From contig DDRS01000022.1 in the NCBI GenBank assembly GCA_002343685.1, forward strand, positions 1 to 60,134: DNA of 60,134 bases, read 5' to 3'. Below, in pieces: positions 1 to 8,322 of this stretch (position 1 is its first letter; every line of letters begins with the position of its first letter). The position numbers and the translations under genes were made by a program. The stretch comes from Thiobacillus denitrificans (GTDB lineage Bacteria; Pseudomonadota; Gammaproteobacteria; Burkholderiales; Thiobacillaceae). A model generated the notes under the pieces. That model was not told where the DNA came from and searched no databases. It worked only from the letters and a program-made list of their open reading frames with translations.

Positions 1-150
1 TCCTGAGAGTTTCCACACGGCCTCGCCGAGCGGCGGACGCTCGCGGCCCTCAGCCAGCGGGTCTGCTTCGGGTCGAAGGCGGACCGTCACACTCCACCTC
101 AGCTGTCGCAACTTACTTTGCGTCTTCCTAGTTATCGAAGTCGACCCACC

Positions 151-397
151 ATGCTTCTCCTCACCCTCGTCATCGGCAACAAGAACTACCCCTCCTGGTC
201 GCGACGCCCCTGTCCACTGCTGCGCGACGGGCATTCCTTTCGAACCAATACGCATTCCGCTGATCAGCCCGGGTTGGCCATGACACTGACGCCATGACCG
301 CCCTCGGGCAAGCAGCCGGCGCTGCATGACGGCGACATCCGGGTAAAGGATTCGCTGGCGATCTATGAATATCTGAACGAGCGTTTCCCGGGCAAGC
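151..397 (+). pseudogene. Decayed 5' fragment of a glutathione S-transferase gene
   Basis: From the ATG at 151 the DNA is clearly related to the first ~250 bp of the intact GST gene at 9367 in the same window. Both encode TLVIGNKNY at the N-terminus, and the stretches around 'ctgcatgacggcgac' and 'gattcgctggcgatct' are shared nearly base for base. The copy has small indels and substitutions; the frame from 151 closes at a TGA at 295-297 after 48 codons, and recognisable similarity ends near 397. The C-terminal GST domain is absent. It is a dead duplicate or a recombination remnant. The duplication is seen directly; the direction of copying is inference. Confidence 0.8.
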
Positions 398-630
398 CGG
401 AGAGGCACGTGGAATTCCGCACGCACCAAACAAGGGCATTGCCGCTCGTCATGGCGGCGGCAGGCCTGGGCGGCATTCCATTTCGCACGGCCCTGGTTGA
501 CGGAGTATATTTTCTCTGCCGCCGCATGAAATCCTTGCCCGCTTCGTCCTCCGATGACGTTGATGACGCCAGATGGCAATTGCTGCTGCAGGCTCTACCC
601 TGAAGAAATGTTTTCGGAAGGAGACGCATC

Positions 631-870
631 GTGATTCCAGGCATGTCGATATCCACGTTCACCCAGGTTCACGTTGCAATCAGCCTGATAGGCATCGCCG
701 CCGGTGCCGTCGTCCTGTTCCGCATGCTCAGTACAAAGCGACCCGGTGCCTGGACGGCACTTTTTCTTGCCGCCCAGGCCGTCGTGCTGGGGCTGTTCAT
801 TGTGCTGGGCTTCATGGCAGTGAGCGTCTTTCGCCCGGATATCCGGGTATCCGCAGTACGCCCGGACTGA
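631..870 (+). CDS. Small membrane protein, probably an internally deleted remnant
   Basis: A 79-residue frame begins with GTG at 631, seven bases after a perfect AAGGAG (618-623). It has two hydrophobic helices (about residues 12-32 and 42-65). The first part (QVHVAISLIGIAAGAVVL) resembles the start of a four-helix membrane protein family of about 150 residues that I recall as common in proteobacteria, and the end (AQAVVLGLFIVLGFMAVSVFRPD) resembles the last helix of the same family. The middle ~70 residues appear to be missing, joined in frame near 'WTALFLAAQ'. The family recognition is from memory and unverified. The good ribosome binding site means a shortened protein could still be made. 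Confidence 0.5.
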   Translation: MIPGMSISTFTQVHVAISLIGIAAGAVVLFRMLSTKRPGAWTALFLAAQAVVLGLFIVLGFMAVSVFRPDIRVSAVRPD

Positions 871-908
871 TACCGACTCATCCCACCGTTCGACACGGAG
901 TGCTTTCC

Positions 909-2588
909 ATGCCGCCTCTTCCCACGCCCGAGCCGCTCACCCTGACGGCGCGCATCAGCCAGATGTTTCCGGTGTTGACCCCGGCGCAGATCGCGCGCAT
1001 TGCCACGCATGGACATGCGCGCAGCATCCAGTCCGGGGACGTGCTCATCCAGGCGGGCGCCGAGGTCGTGCCCTTTTTCGTGATCACTGCCGGACAGGTT
1101 GAAATCGTCCGGCCTTCAGGCGTCGGCGAAGATCTCATCGCTGTCCACGATCCCGGTCAGTTCACGGGCGAAGTCCAGCTGATCTCGGGCCGCCGTGCGC
1201 TCGTCACGGCGCGTGCCAGCCAGGCGGGCGAGGTGATCGAGCTCGATCGCGAACATCTGTTGATGCTGGTGCAGACCGACAGCGAATTGAGCGAAATCAT
1301 CATGCGCGCTTTCATCCTGCGCCGGGTCGAGTTGATCGCGCACGGGTTCGGCGATGTGGTACTGATGGGGTCCAACAATTGTTCCGGGACGCTGCGGATC
1401 AAGGAATTCCTGACACGCAATGGCCATCCGTATTCGTACGTCGACCTTGATCACGATACGGACGTCCAGGCCTTGCTGGACCGGTTTCAGGTTGCGGCAG
1501 GCGATATCCCCGTACTCATCTGCGGCGGTGATGTTGTATTGCGCAATCCGACCAACCAGCAGGTTGCCGACTGTCTCGGTTTCAACAATGCAATCGACCA
1601 GACGCAGATCCGCGATGTCGTCATCGTCGGCGCCGGACCATCGGGGCTAGCGGCAGCCGTCTATGCCGCGTCGGAAGGGCTCGACGTACTGGTGATCGAA
1701 GCCAACGCACCGGGCGGGCAGGCCGGTGCAAGTTCGAAAATAGAAAATTACCTGGGTTTCCCCACGGGCATTTCAGGCCAGGCGCTTGCTGCCCGGGCCT
1801 ATACGCAGGCGCAGAAATTCGGCGCCCAGATCATCATTGCGCAACACGCCGCCCGGCTCAACTGCGATCGCAAACCTTACACCGTCGAGGTGGGCAACGG
1901 CCTGCATGTGCCGACACGCGCCGTCATCATCGCGACGGGCGCCGAGTACCGGAAACCCGCTCTCGACAACCTGTCCAACTTTGAAGGGGCCGGCGTGTAT
2001 TACGGTGCAACCTTCATGGAAGCCCAACTGTGCGCCGACGAGGAGGTCATCGTGGTGGGTGGCGGCAATTCAGCCGGCCAGGCCGCGGTCTTCCTCGCCC
2101 AGACCGCCAAGCAGGTGCACGTGCTGATTCGCTCGGAGGGTCTGGCAGCAAGCATGTCGCGCTACCTGATCCGGCGTATCGAAGACAATCCCGCCATTGT
2201 CCTGCACACGCAGACAACGATCGTGGCCCTCGAAGGCAGCCATCATCTCGAACGCGTGCGCTGGCAGGCACGCCATTCGGGAGACATCGAAACCCAGGCG
2301 ATCCGCCACGTTTTTCTGATGACAGGCGCCGCACCCAACACGCAGTGGCTCGGCGGCTGCGTCGTGCGCGACGACAAGGGATTCATCAAAACCGGGACAG
2401 ACCTGTCCCCGGACGAGCTAGCTGCCGCCCATTGGCCGCTCGGCCGCGCGCCCCACCTGCTCGAAACCAGCGTGCCCGGGGTGTTTGCAGCCGGGGACAT
2501 CCGCGCAGGCAATATCAAACGCGTGGCATCCGCTGTCGGCGAGGGATCGATTTCGGTCTCGTTCGTACATCAAGTCCTTCACGAGTAA
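909..2588 (+). CDS. cNMP-binding / glutaredoxin-like / thioredoxin-reductase-like flavoprotein
   Basis: A 559-residue protein with three parts. Residues about 15-130 form a cyclic-nucleotide-binding-like beta-roll. Residues about 148-225 look like a glutaredoxin-type fold with CSGT at 158-161 in place of CPYC, and a cis-Pro segment (DIPVLI) near 201. Residues 237-559 form a thioredoxin-reductase-like FAD/NAD(P)H module, with the FAD motif GAGPSG at 241-246 and the nucleotide motif GGGNSAG at 384-390. The place where thioredoxin reductase has CATC reads YGATFMEA, so the canonical dithiol is absent. The start at 909 follows CGGAG. The UBP zinc-finger gene begins 10 bp after the stop, suggesting one operon. 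The substrate is unknown; regulation by a nucleotide ligand is inference from the N-terminal domain. Confidence 0.9.
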   Translation: MPPLPTPEPLTLTARISQMFPVLTPAQIARIATHGHARSIQSGDVLIQAGAEVVPFFVITAGQVEIVRPSGVGEDLIAVHDPGQFTGEVQLISGRRALVTARASQAGEVIELDREHLLMLVQTDSELSEIIMRAFILRRVELIAHGFGDVVLMGSNNCSGTLRIKEFLTRNGHPYSYVDLDHDTDVQALLDRFQVAAGDIPVLICGGDVVLRNPTNQQVADCLGFNNAIDQTQIRDVVIVGAGPSGLAAAVYAASEGLDVLVIEANAPGGQAGASSKIENYLGFPTGISGQALAARAYTQAQKFGAQIIIAQHAARLNCDRKPYTVEVGNGLHVPTRAVIIATGAEYRKPALDNLSNFEGAGVYYGATFMEAQLCADEEVIVVGGGNSAGQAAVFLAQTAKQVHVLIRSEGLAASMSRYLIRRIEDNPAIVLHTQTTIVALEGSHHLERVRWQARHSGDIETQAIRHVFLMTGAAPNTQWLGGCVVRDDKGFIKTGTDLSPDELAAAHWPLGRAPHLLETSVPGVFAAGDIRAGNIKRVASAVGEGSISVSFVHQVLHE

Positions 2589-2598
2589 AGGAGAAACC

Positions 2599-2871
2599 AT
2601 GGCAGCCCCCTCCCCCTGTGACCATATCGGCTCGATCGCGACCGTCAAGCATGCGAAAAACCAGGTATGCGAGGAATGCATCAAGACCGGCGACGGCTGG
2701 GTCCACCTGCGGACCTGCCAGACGTGCGGCGCGACCCTGTGCTGCGACAACTCGCCCAACCGCCATGCCACCCGGCATGCGCAGATGAGCGGTCATCCGG
2801 TGATTGCGTCGGCGGAGCCCGGGGAGCGCTGGCTGTACTGCTATCCGGATGACGCCTTTGCGGATTACTGA
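2599..2871 (+). CDS. UBP-type zinc finger protein
   Basis: A 90-residue Cys/His-rich protein that is essentially one UBP-type (ZnF-UBP) zinc finger. Potential ligands are C7, H9, C24, C27, C40, C43, C48/C49, H56, H60 and H66, with the family-like stretch HLRTCQTCGATLCCD. In eukaryotes this fold binds the C-terminus of ubiquitin; bacteria of this kind lack ubiquitin, so the partner is unknown. The start at 2599 is fixed by AAAGGAG at 2587-2593. It lies between the flavoprotein and the DsbA-NhaA gene with gaps of 10 and 15 bp, so co-transcription and a shared task are likely. Confidence 0.9.
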   Translation: MAAPSPCDHIGSIATVKHAKNQVCEECIKTGDGWVHLRTCQTCGATLCCDNSPNRHATRHAQMSGHPVIASAEPGERWLYCYPDDAFADY

Positions 2872-2886
2872 TCCGCGCGCGAGCCG

Positions 2887-4740
2887 ATGACCGAAGCCTC
2901 GGACTTCGCGGCAACGGGCGTACGCCTCGACCGCCCGGTCGACGACGATCTGGACCACATTCTCGGCCCGGCGCATGCGCCGATCACGCTGGTGGAATAT
3001 GGCAGCTACGCGTGCCCGCACTGCCGGGCGGCCAATGAACGCATTACCGAAGTCCGCAACCAGCTGGGTGAGCGCCTGCGCTACGTGTTCCGCCATCGGC
3101 CGCTGATCGGCAGCGACATCGCGCGTCCTGCGGCCGAATTGGCGGAGTCGGCCGCGAGCCATGCGCAGTTCTGGGACGCGCACGTGACCTTGATGACGCG
3201 ATCGCCTGCCTTGACCGAGGAAGATTTGCAGGCGGTTGCGGACACGCTGGGCCTGACGCGAATGGATGCCGACAGGGCGCACGCAGTGGCCGAACGGGCA
3301 CGACAGCGCGTGGCGCGCGACATCGACAGCGCTCAGGCCAGCGGCGTGCGCTACACGCCGACGTTTTTCATCAACGGACGCCGTTACGATGGGCCATGGG
3401 ACGAGAGTTCCTTTACCGATGCGATGCTGGGCTCGCTCGGGCATCGCGTTCGCACGGCCGCACTGAGCTTCGCGAGCTGGGCGCCGTCGGCCGGCATCCT
3501 GCTGCTGCTGGCCTCCATCCTGGCCATGGTCCTCACCAATTCCAGGATGGGTGCCGCTTTCGAAGCCTTCTGGCACACCGGATTCGGGTTTGCATTCGGC
3601 GAAACCGGCTTCCGGATGTCCTTGCTGCACTGGGTCAACGATGCGCTCCTGACGATTTTCTTTCTCGTCGTAGGACTCGAGATCAAACGCGAATTCACCG
3701 TCGGCCATCTGGCCAGCCGCCGCGCCGCCGCCTTGCCCATCGCGGCCGCAATCGGCGGCATGGCAGCGCCGGCGCTCATCTACCTGGCGCTCATCCCGGC
3801 TGGCCCGTGGTCGCTTGGCTGGGGCGTGCCGATGGCGACCGATACCGCCTTCGCCGTGGCCCTGGTCGCGATGCTGGGCGCCCGCGTGCCGGTGGAGCTG
3901 CGCATCTTCCTGACGGCGGCGGCCATCGTCGACGACATCGGCGCCATTCTCGTCGTGGCCGTCTTCTATTCCGGCGATCTGCATGTCGGCTATCTCGCCG
4001 CCGCAGCCGCCCTCACCGGCGTACTGGCCCTGTTGAATCGAGCGGGGATCTATCGTGTCCTGCCCTACATGCTGACCGGGGTTGCGCTATGGGCCTGCGT
4101 GCATGCCGGCGGCCTCCACGCCACGCTGGCCGGCGTCATCCTGGCCGCCTTCATCCCCACGCGTCCGCCGCCCGACTTCACGACCCTCGCGATGCAGGCC
4201 GAAGCGATCCTGACGACCGAGGCCCGACACCGTGGCGAACAATTCCGTCGCGGGCCGTCCGCCCCTGCGCTGGAGGCGCTGGATGCGATCCACGATCGCC
4301 TGGAATCCCCGGCGGACCGCATGCTGCGCAATGCCGCGCCGCGATCCAGCTATCTGGTGCTGCCGATCTTTGCCCTGGCGAATGCCGGCGTCCCCATCAG
4401 CACGGACGTGTTCAGCCAGCACGGCATGCTCGTGTTCGCCATCGTGGCTGGCCTGTCCGTCGGCAAGCCACTGGGCTTCATCCTGGCGTCCGCCCTGGCC
4501 GTTCGCATCGGACTCGCGCACAAGCCCGATGCGTATTCCTGGCGACAGCTCGCGGGCGCCGGAACCTTGGCCGGCATCGGCTTCACCATGTCGCTCTTCA
4601 TCGCCGGGCAGGCGTTCCCGCTTGCCGGCGATTTCGCCGTCGCCAAGATCGCGGTGTTCGCCGCCTCGGTGTTGTCGTCCGTGCTCGGCGTGGCGATGCT
4701 TTGGCGCACGCAGGCACGTAAAACAGCACAAGCGGCATAA
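2887..4740 (+). CDS. nhaA: DsbA-like domain fused to NhaA Na+/H+ antiporter
   Basis: A 617-residue fusion. Residues ~20-185 are a DsbA-type thioredoxin fold with CPHC at 43-46 and a cis-Pro loop (YTPTFFING, 156-164). Residues ~195-610 are a full NhaA antiporter with about twelve membrane helices. The two adjacent aspartates that carry the exchanged ions are present (IVDDIG, D349/D350), as is the conserved helix-IV Asp in MATDTAF (D319). NhaA exchanges Na+ (or Li+) for protons across the inner membrane. The DsbA part has no signal peptide, so on the usual NhaA topology (N-terminus cytoplasmic) it would sit in the cytoplasm; that placement is inference. It follows the UBP gene by 15 bp. A redox-gated antiporter is an attractive but untested reading. 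Confidence 0.93.
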   Translation: MTEASDFAATGVRLDRPVDDDLDHILGPAHAPITLVEYGSYACPHCRAANERITEVRNQLGERLRYVFRHRPLIGSDIARPAAELAESAASHAQFWDAHVTLMTRSPALTEEDLQAVADTLGLTRMDADRAHAVAERARQRVARDIDSAQASGVRYTPTFFINGRRYDGPWDESSFTDAMLGSLGHRVRTAALSFASWAPSAGILLLLASILAMVLTNSRMGAAFEAFWHTGFGFAFGETGFRMSLLHWVNDALLTIFFLVVGLEIKREFTVGHLASRRAAALPIAAAIGGMAAPALIYLALIPAGPWSLGWGVPMATDTAFAVALVAMLGARVPVELRIFLTAAAIVDDIGAILVVAVFYSGDLHVGYLAAAAALTGVLALLNRAGIYRVLPYMLTGVALWACVHAGGLHATLAGVILAAFIPTRPPPDFTTLAMQAEAILTTEARHRGEQFRRGPSAPALEALDAIHDRLESPADRMLRNAAPRSSYLVLPIFALANAGVPISTDVFSQHGMLVFAIVAGLSVGKPLGFILASALAVRIGLAHKPDAYSWRQLAGAGTLAGIGFTMSLFIAGQAFPLAGDFAVAKIAVFAASVLSSVLGVAMLWRTQARKTAQAA

Positions 4741-4774
4741 ACTGGCTTCCATCAAATCCACCTCCGCAGCCGAC

Positions 4775-5917
4775 ATGCGCCCCAGCGACTTCAGCGATGA
4801 ATTTCCGCTCGATCCCGGTCTGATCTATCTCAACCATGCAGCGGTGTCGCCCTGGCCGCGCCGTACGGCAGAGGCGGTGAAACGCTTTGCCGAGGAGAAC
4901 CTGCACCAGGGCGGACGCGATTACCCACGCTGGTTGGAGACGGAAACCCGCTTGCGCGAACAATGCCGGAGCCTGCTCAACGCCCCTTCCGCTGACGACA
5001 TCGCACTCCTGAAAAACACGTCCGAAGCGCTGTCCGTCGTGGCGCATGGCCTGACCTGGCGGGCAGGCGACAACGTGGTGATCAGCGATCAGGAATTCCC
5101 CTCCAACCGCATCGTCTGGCAGTCGCTACAGGACCAGGGCGTGGAAACCCGCTGTGTCGACTTGTCGCGCGGTGCGTCGCCCGAACAGGCGCTCGATGCG
5201 TGCATGGACGGGCGCACCCGCCTGCTGGCGATCAGTTCGGTGCAGTACGCCAGCGGACTGCGGCTGGATCTGGCGCAGCTGGGCGCATACTGCCGCGCGC
5301 GCGGCGTGCTGTTCTGCATCGACGCCATCCAGAGCCTGGGCGCGCTACCGCTGGATGTCCAGGCCTGCGGCGCGGATTTCGCCATGGCCGACGGCCACAA
5401 ATGGCTGCTCGGGCCGGAGGGCTGCGCGGTGTTCTACGCTCGCGCCGAGGCCCGGGATCGGCTACGGCTCAGGCAGTACGGCTGGCACATGGTGGAACAC
5501 CCTCTGGATTTCTCCCGCCACGACTGGCAGGCCGCGGCGAGCGCCCGCCGCTTCGAATGCGGCAGCCCCAACATGCTCGGCATTCATGCCCTGAGCGCGA
5601 GCCTTGCGCTGCTGGCCGAGGTGGGCATGGCGACGGTGGCGGCGCGCGTGCTTGAAAACAGCGCCTGGTTGATGGAGGCCTTGAGCGAACTGCCCGATGT
5701 CGAGATTCTCACCCCGCGCCAGCCTGGACGTTATGCCGGGATCGTCAGCTTCCGCCATCGCCGCATCGACGCGGCAGACCTGCACCAGCCCCTGCTTGCG
5801 CGAAATGTGATCTGCGCCCAGCGCGGTGGCGGCGTGCGCTTTTCGCCGCACTTCTACACCACCGAGGCGCAATTGGCGGCTGCGGTCGCCGCAGTGGCGG
5901 AGGCAGTCTCCGGCTAG
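4775..5917 (+). CDS. Class V aminotransferase-fold PLP enzyme
   Basis: A 380-residue class V aminotransferase/cysteine-desulfurase-type protein. The PLP-binding lysine is K209 in DGHKWLLGPEG and the cofactor-ring Asp is D183 in CIDAIQ. The N-terminal YLNHAAVSP segment is typical of the family. No conserved desulfurase Cys loop is evident, so cysteine desulfurase activity cannot be assumed. The start at 4775 begins 34 bp after nhaA, so it may be the last gene of that operon. Its stop overlaps the stop of egtD on the other strand by 4 bp (5914-5917). EgtE, the C-S lyase of ergothioneine synthesis in mycobacteria, has this fold, so an EgtE-like role is possible but not shown. Confidence 0.85.
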   Translation: MRPSDFSDEFPLDPGLIYLNHAAVSPWPRRTAEAVKRFAEENLHQGGRDYPRWLETETRLREQCRSLLNAPSADDIALLKNTSEALSVVAHGLTWRAGDNVVISDQEFPSNRIVWQSLQDQGVETRCVDLSRGASPEQALDACMDGRTRLLAISSVQYASGLRLDLAQLGAYCRARGVLFCIDAIQSLGALPLDVQACGADFAMADGHKWLLGPEGCAVFYARAEARDRLRLRQYGWHMVEHPLDFSRHDWQAAASARRFECGSPNMLGIHALSASLALLAEVGMATVAARVLENSAWLMEALSELPDVEILTPRQPGRYAGIVSFRHRRIDAADLHQPLLARNVICAQRGGGVRFSPHFYTTEAQLAAAVAAVAEAVSG

Positions 5918-6882
5918 ACGGGTTGCAGGCAATGGACGCTGAATAGCGCGTCGTCGTCCTGCCATACGCGCAGGCTGGCCATTCCGGCTTGCGCCGCCAG
6001 CGCCTGGAATTCCTCGACGCTGAACTTGTAGGAATTCTCGGTATGGATGCTTTCGCCGGCCTGGAATTCGAAGCAGCAACCGTCGATCCGGACGCGCTGC
6101 GGTACGGTGGCGACCAGATGCATCTCGATCCTGCCCAGTTGCGCGTTGTAGAAGGCTTCATGGCGGAAGGCCGCGAGGTCGAAATCGGCATCCAGTTCGC
6201 GGTTGATCCGCGTCAGCAGGTTCAGGTTGAACTGCGCGGTGACACCCTCGCTGTCGTTGTAGGCGGCATGCAGGCGCGACGGGGCTTTCTTGAGATCGAC
6301 GCCGATCAGCAGCCGGCCTTCGGGGCCGATGATGTTGGCGATGCGCCGCAGCAGATCGCATGCCTGGCCGGGATCGAAATTGCCGATGCTGGAACCGGGG
6401 AAGAAGGCTGACCGCCGCTTCGCGGCGACGACACCGGGAAGCGCGAGCGGCTTTGAATAATCGGTACAGATCGCATGCACCTCCAGTTCCGGATGGTCCT
6501 CGGCGATGGCCCCTGCGGACAATCGGAGCGGCTCGCGCGAAATGTCGATCGGCGCATAGGTCTGGGGCTGCAGCGCATCGAGCAGCACGCGTATCTTGGT
6601 GTCGCTGCCGCTGCCGAGCTCGAACAGCAGGCCGTCGTTGCCCAGCATGTCGGCCATATCTTCGCCATGCCGCTGCAGCAGATCGATTTCGGTACGCGTC
6701 GGGTAGTATTCCGGCAGCCGGGTGATGGCGTCGAACAGTTGCGATCCGCGTTCATCGTAGAAGAATTTGGGCGACAACTGCCGGGGGGTCTGGCGCAGTC
6801 CGGCAATGACGTCCGAATGGAAATCCTCCGGCTCGGGATGCAAATCATGGAAGTGAAAATTCGGAAGCGCCGTTTCCATCAT
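5914..6882 (-). CDS. egtD: L-histidine N-alpha-methyltransferase EgtD
   Basis: A 322-residue SAM-dependent methyltransferase of the EgtD family (DUF2260). The glycine-rich SAM motif is LLFELGSGSDTKIR, and other family signatures are YYPTRTE, PGSSIGNF and YNDSEGVTAQFN. EgtD trimethylates histidine to hercynine, the first step of ergothioneine synthesis in the cytoplasm. It overlaps the end of egtB: the tandem ATGATG at 6882-6877 spans the egtB TGA, and a GAGGA lies just upstream, so the two genes are translationally coupled. The start may be either ATG (6882 or 6879). Confidence 0.95.
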   Translation of the reverse strand: MMETALPNFHFHDLHPEPEDFHSDVIAGLRQTPRQLSPKFFYDERGSQLFDAITRLPEYYPTRTEIDLLQRHGEDMADMLGNDGLLFELGSGSDTKIRVLLDALQPQTYAPIDISREPLRLSAGAIAEDHPELEVHAICTDYSKPLALPGVVAAKRRSAFFPGSSIGNFDPGQACDLLRRIANIIGPEGRLLIGVDLKKAPSRLHAAYNDSEGVTAQFNLNLLTRINRELDADFDLAAFRHEAFYNAQLGRIEMHLVATVPQRVRIDGCCFEFQAGESIHTENSYKFSVEEFQALAAQAGMASLRVWQDDDALFSVHCLQPV

Positions 6883-8165
6883 GCGTCCTCCGCCAGCCGG
6901 ATTCCCTGGAACTGCCAGCGATCGTGGGGATAGAAGAAGTTACGGTAGCTGGCGCGGACATGGTCGGCAGCGGTCACGCAGGCGCCGCCGCGCAACACCA
7001 TCTGGTTGCACATGAACTTGCCGTTGTATTCGCCAAGCGCACCGTCGGCCAGGCGAAAGCCCGGATAGGCCTGATAAGGCGAGGCGGTATGCTCCCACAC
7101 GTCGCCGTACATCTGCAGCAGACCCTCCCCGGGCAGTGCGGGTGCCGGATGCAGCCTGCCACTGTCGCGCAGGTTGCCACCAACGGCCACTCCGCGCGCC
7201 GCGATTTCCCATTCGGCTTCCGTAGGCAGCCGTTTGCCTGCCCAGGCAGCATACGCATCCGCTTCGTAGTAGCTGACATGGCAGACCGGTTCCTCCAGGT
7301 TCAGCGGGCGCATCCCGCCGAGCGTGAAGTGCCGCCATGCCCCGTCTTGCGATTCCCAGTACAGCGGGCTCGACCAGTGCAGGCGCCTTGACGTCGCCCA
7401 GCCGTCGGAGAGCCAGAATGCGGGATTGTCATAGCCGCCGTCCTGCATGAACGCGAGGAACTCGCCATTGGTCACCGGGCGCGAAGCCAGGCGGAACGCG
7501 TTCAGATAGACCCGGTGGCGGGGCTTTTCGTTGTCGTAGGCGAAGCCGCTACCCTGGTGGCCGATCTCGTGGATGCCCCCGGGAAGCGCGATCCATTGCA
7601 AGGGCGGCGCAGTGGCAGATGACGTTTCGGACAGGTCGTCGCGGTAGGCGGGACGCAACGGATTGGCGCTGAAGTTGAGCTTGATGTCGGTCAGCAGCAA
7701 TTCCTGATGCTGCTGTTCGTGGTTGAGGCCGATCTCCAGCCGCTGCTGCAGGGCCGGCCATATGTCGTTGCCGGCCCGCTGCAGCAGGGTCAGCATGTGT
7801 TCGTCCACATGCGCCCGGTAACGGATGATGTCGTCGACGCCCGGACGCGACAGAAATCCGCGTTCCTGGCGGGGATGGAATTTTCCGATCTGCTCATAAT
7901 AGGAATTGAACAGATAGCCGAATAGGGGATGGAATTCCGCATAGCCCGAAAGGTAGGCCTTCAGCAGGAAGGTCTCGAAGAACCAACTCACATGTGCCAG
8001 ATGCCATTTGGCCGGACTGGCCTCGGGGGCGGTCTGGATCACATGGTCCTCGCGCGTCAACGGTGCGCATAGCGCTTCGCTCTGCTGTCGCACGTTCAGA
8101 TAGGCATTCGACCAAAAGCTGCGCTGTTCATCCGGCAATGCCGGCATTGAATCGGGAATGACCAT
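6879..8165 (-). CDS. egtB: Ergothioneine biosynthesis sulfoxide synthase EgtB
   Basis: A 428-residue EgtB: an N-terminal DinB_2 domain followed by a formylglycine-generating-enzyme-like domain (~190-426, with WEIAARG and GGACVTAADHVRASYRN). Three histidines matching the iron site are visible: one in HLAHVSWFFE (H55/H58) and H149/H153 in NHEQQHQE. EgtB uses non-haem iron and O2 to join hercynine to cysteine or gamma-glutamylcysteine. No egtA (gamma-glutamylcysteine synthetase) or egtC is next to it. It is first in the egtBD operon, with AAGGA before the ATG at 8165. Confidence 0.95.
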   Translation of the reverse strand: MVIPDSMPALPDEQRSFWSNAYLNVRQQSEALCAPLTREDHVIQTAPEASPAKWHLAHVSWFFETFLLKAYLSGYAEFHPLFGYLFNSYYEQIGKFHPRQERGFLSRPGVDDIIRYRAHVDEHMLTLLQRAGNDIWPALQQRLEIGLNHEQQHQELLLTDIKLNFSANPLRPAYRDDLSETSSATAPPLQWIALPGGIHEIGHQGSGFAYDNEKPRHRVYLNAFRLASRPVTNGEFLAFMQDGGYDNPAFWLSDGWATSRRLHWSSPLYWESQDGAWRHFTLGGMRPLNLEEPVCHVSYYEADAYAAWAGKRLPTEAEWEIAARGVAVGGNLRDSGRLHPAPALPGEGLLQMYGDVWEHTASPYQAYPGFRLADGALGEYNGKFMCNQMVLRGGACVTAADHVRASYRNFFYPHDRWQFQGIRLAEDA

Positions 8166-8193
8166 GGTTCCTTGGTTTATCTGCTTGAATGTC

Positions 8194-8210
8194 AGACCAT
8201 CGCGTGGTCT
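8194..8210. promoter_or_regulatory. Inverted repeat upstream of egtB
   Basis: AGACCA-TCGCG-TGGTCT is a perfect 6-bp inverted repeat, 29 bp upstream of the egtB start in the 157-bp region shared with the divergent DUF5996 gene. Its position fits an operator or a 5' leader hairpin of egtBD. No regulator can be named. Confidence 0.35.
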
Positions 8211-8322
8211 TTGTTACGTGCCGGGCCTGCCTAGCGGATGGCCTTCCGATGCACGCACTGAAACGTATAGTCTACTAGGATCATAGTTGGCCACTTGCGC
8301 TTGTAAAGTTCGAGGGGAAATC

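Noticed and set aside
1..150. Structured RNA or tRNA at the left end
   Set aside because: No cloverleaf or rRNA-like sequence could be found; I see nothing recognisable there.
409..603. A 64-codon frame between the GST remnant and the small membrane gene
   Set aside because: No ribosome binding site, no recognisable family and degenerate surroundings; more likely debris than a gene.
573..908. Upstream extension of the cNMP-binding flavoprotein frame
   Set aside because: The extra 112 residues overlap the 631-870 frame and look non-coding; the ATG at 909 has CGGAG and starts just before the nucleotide-binding fold.
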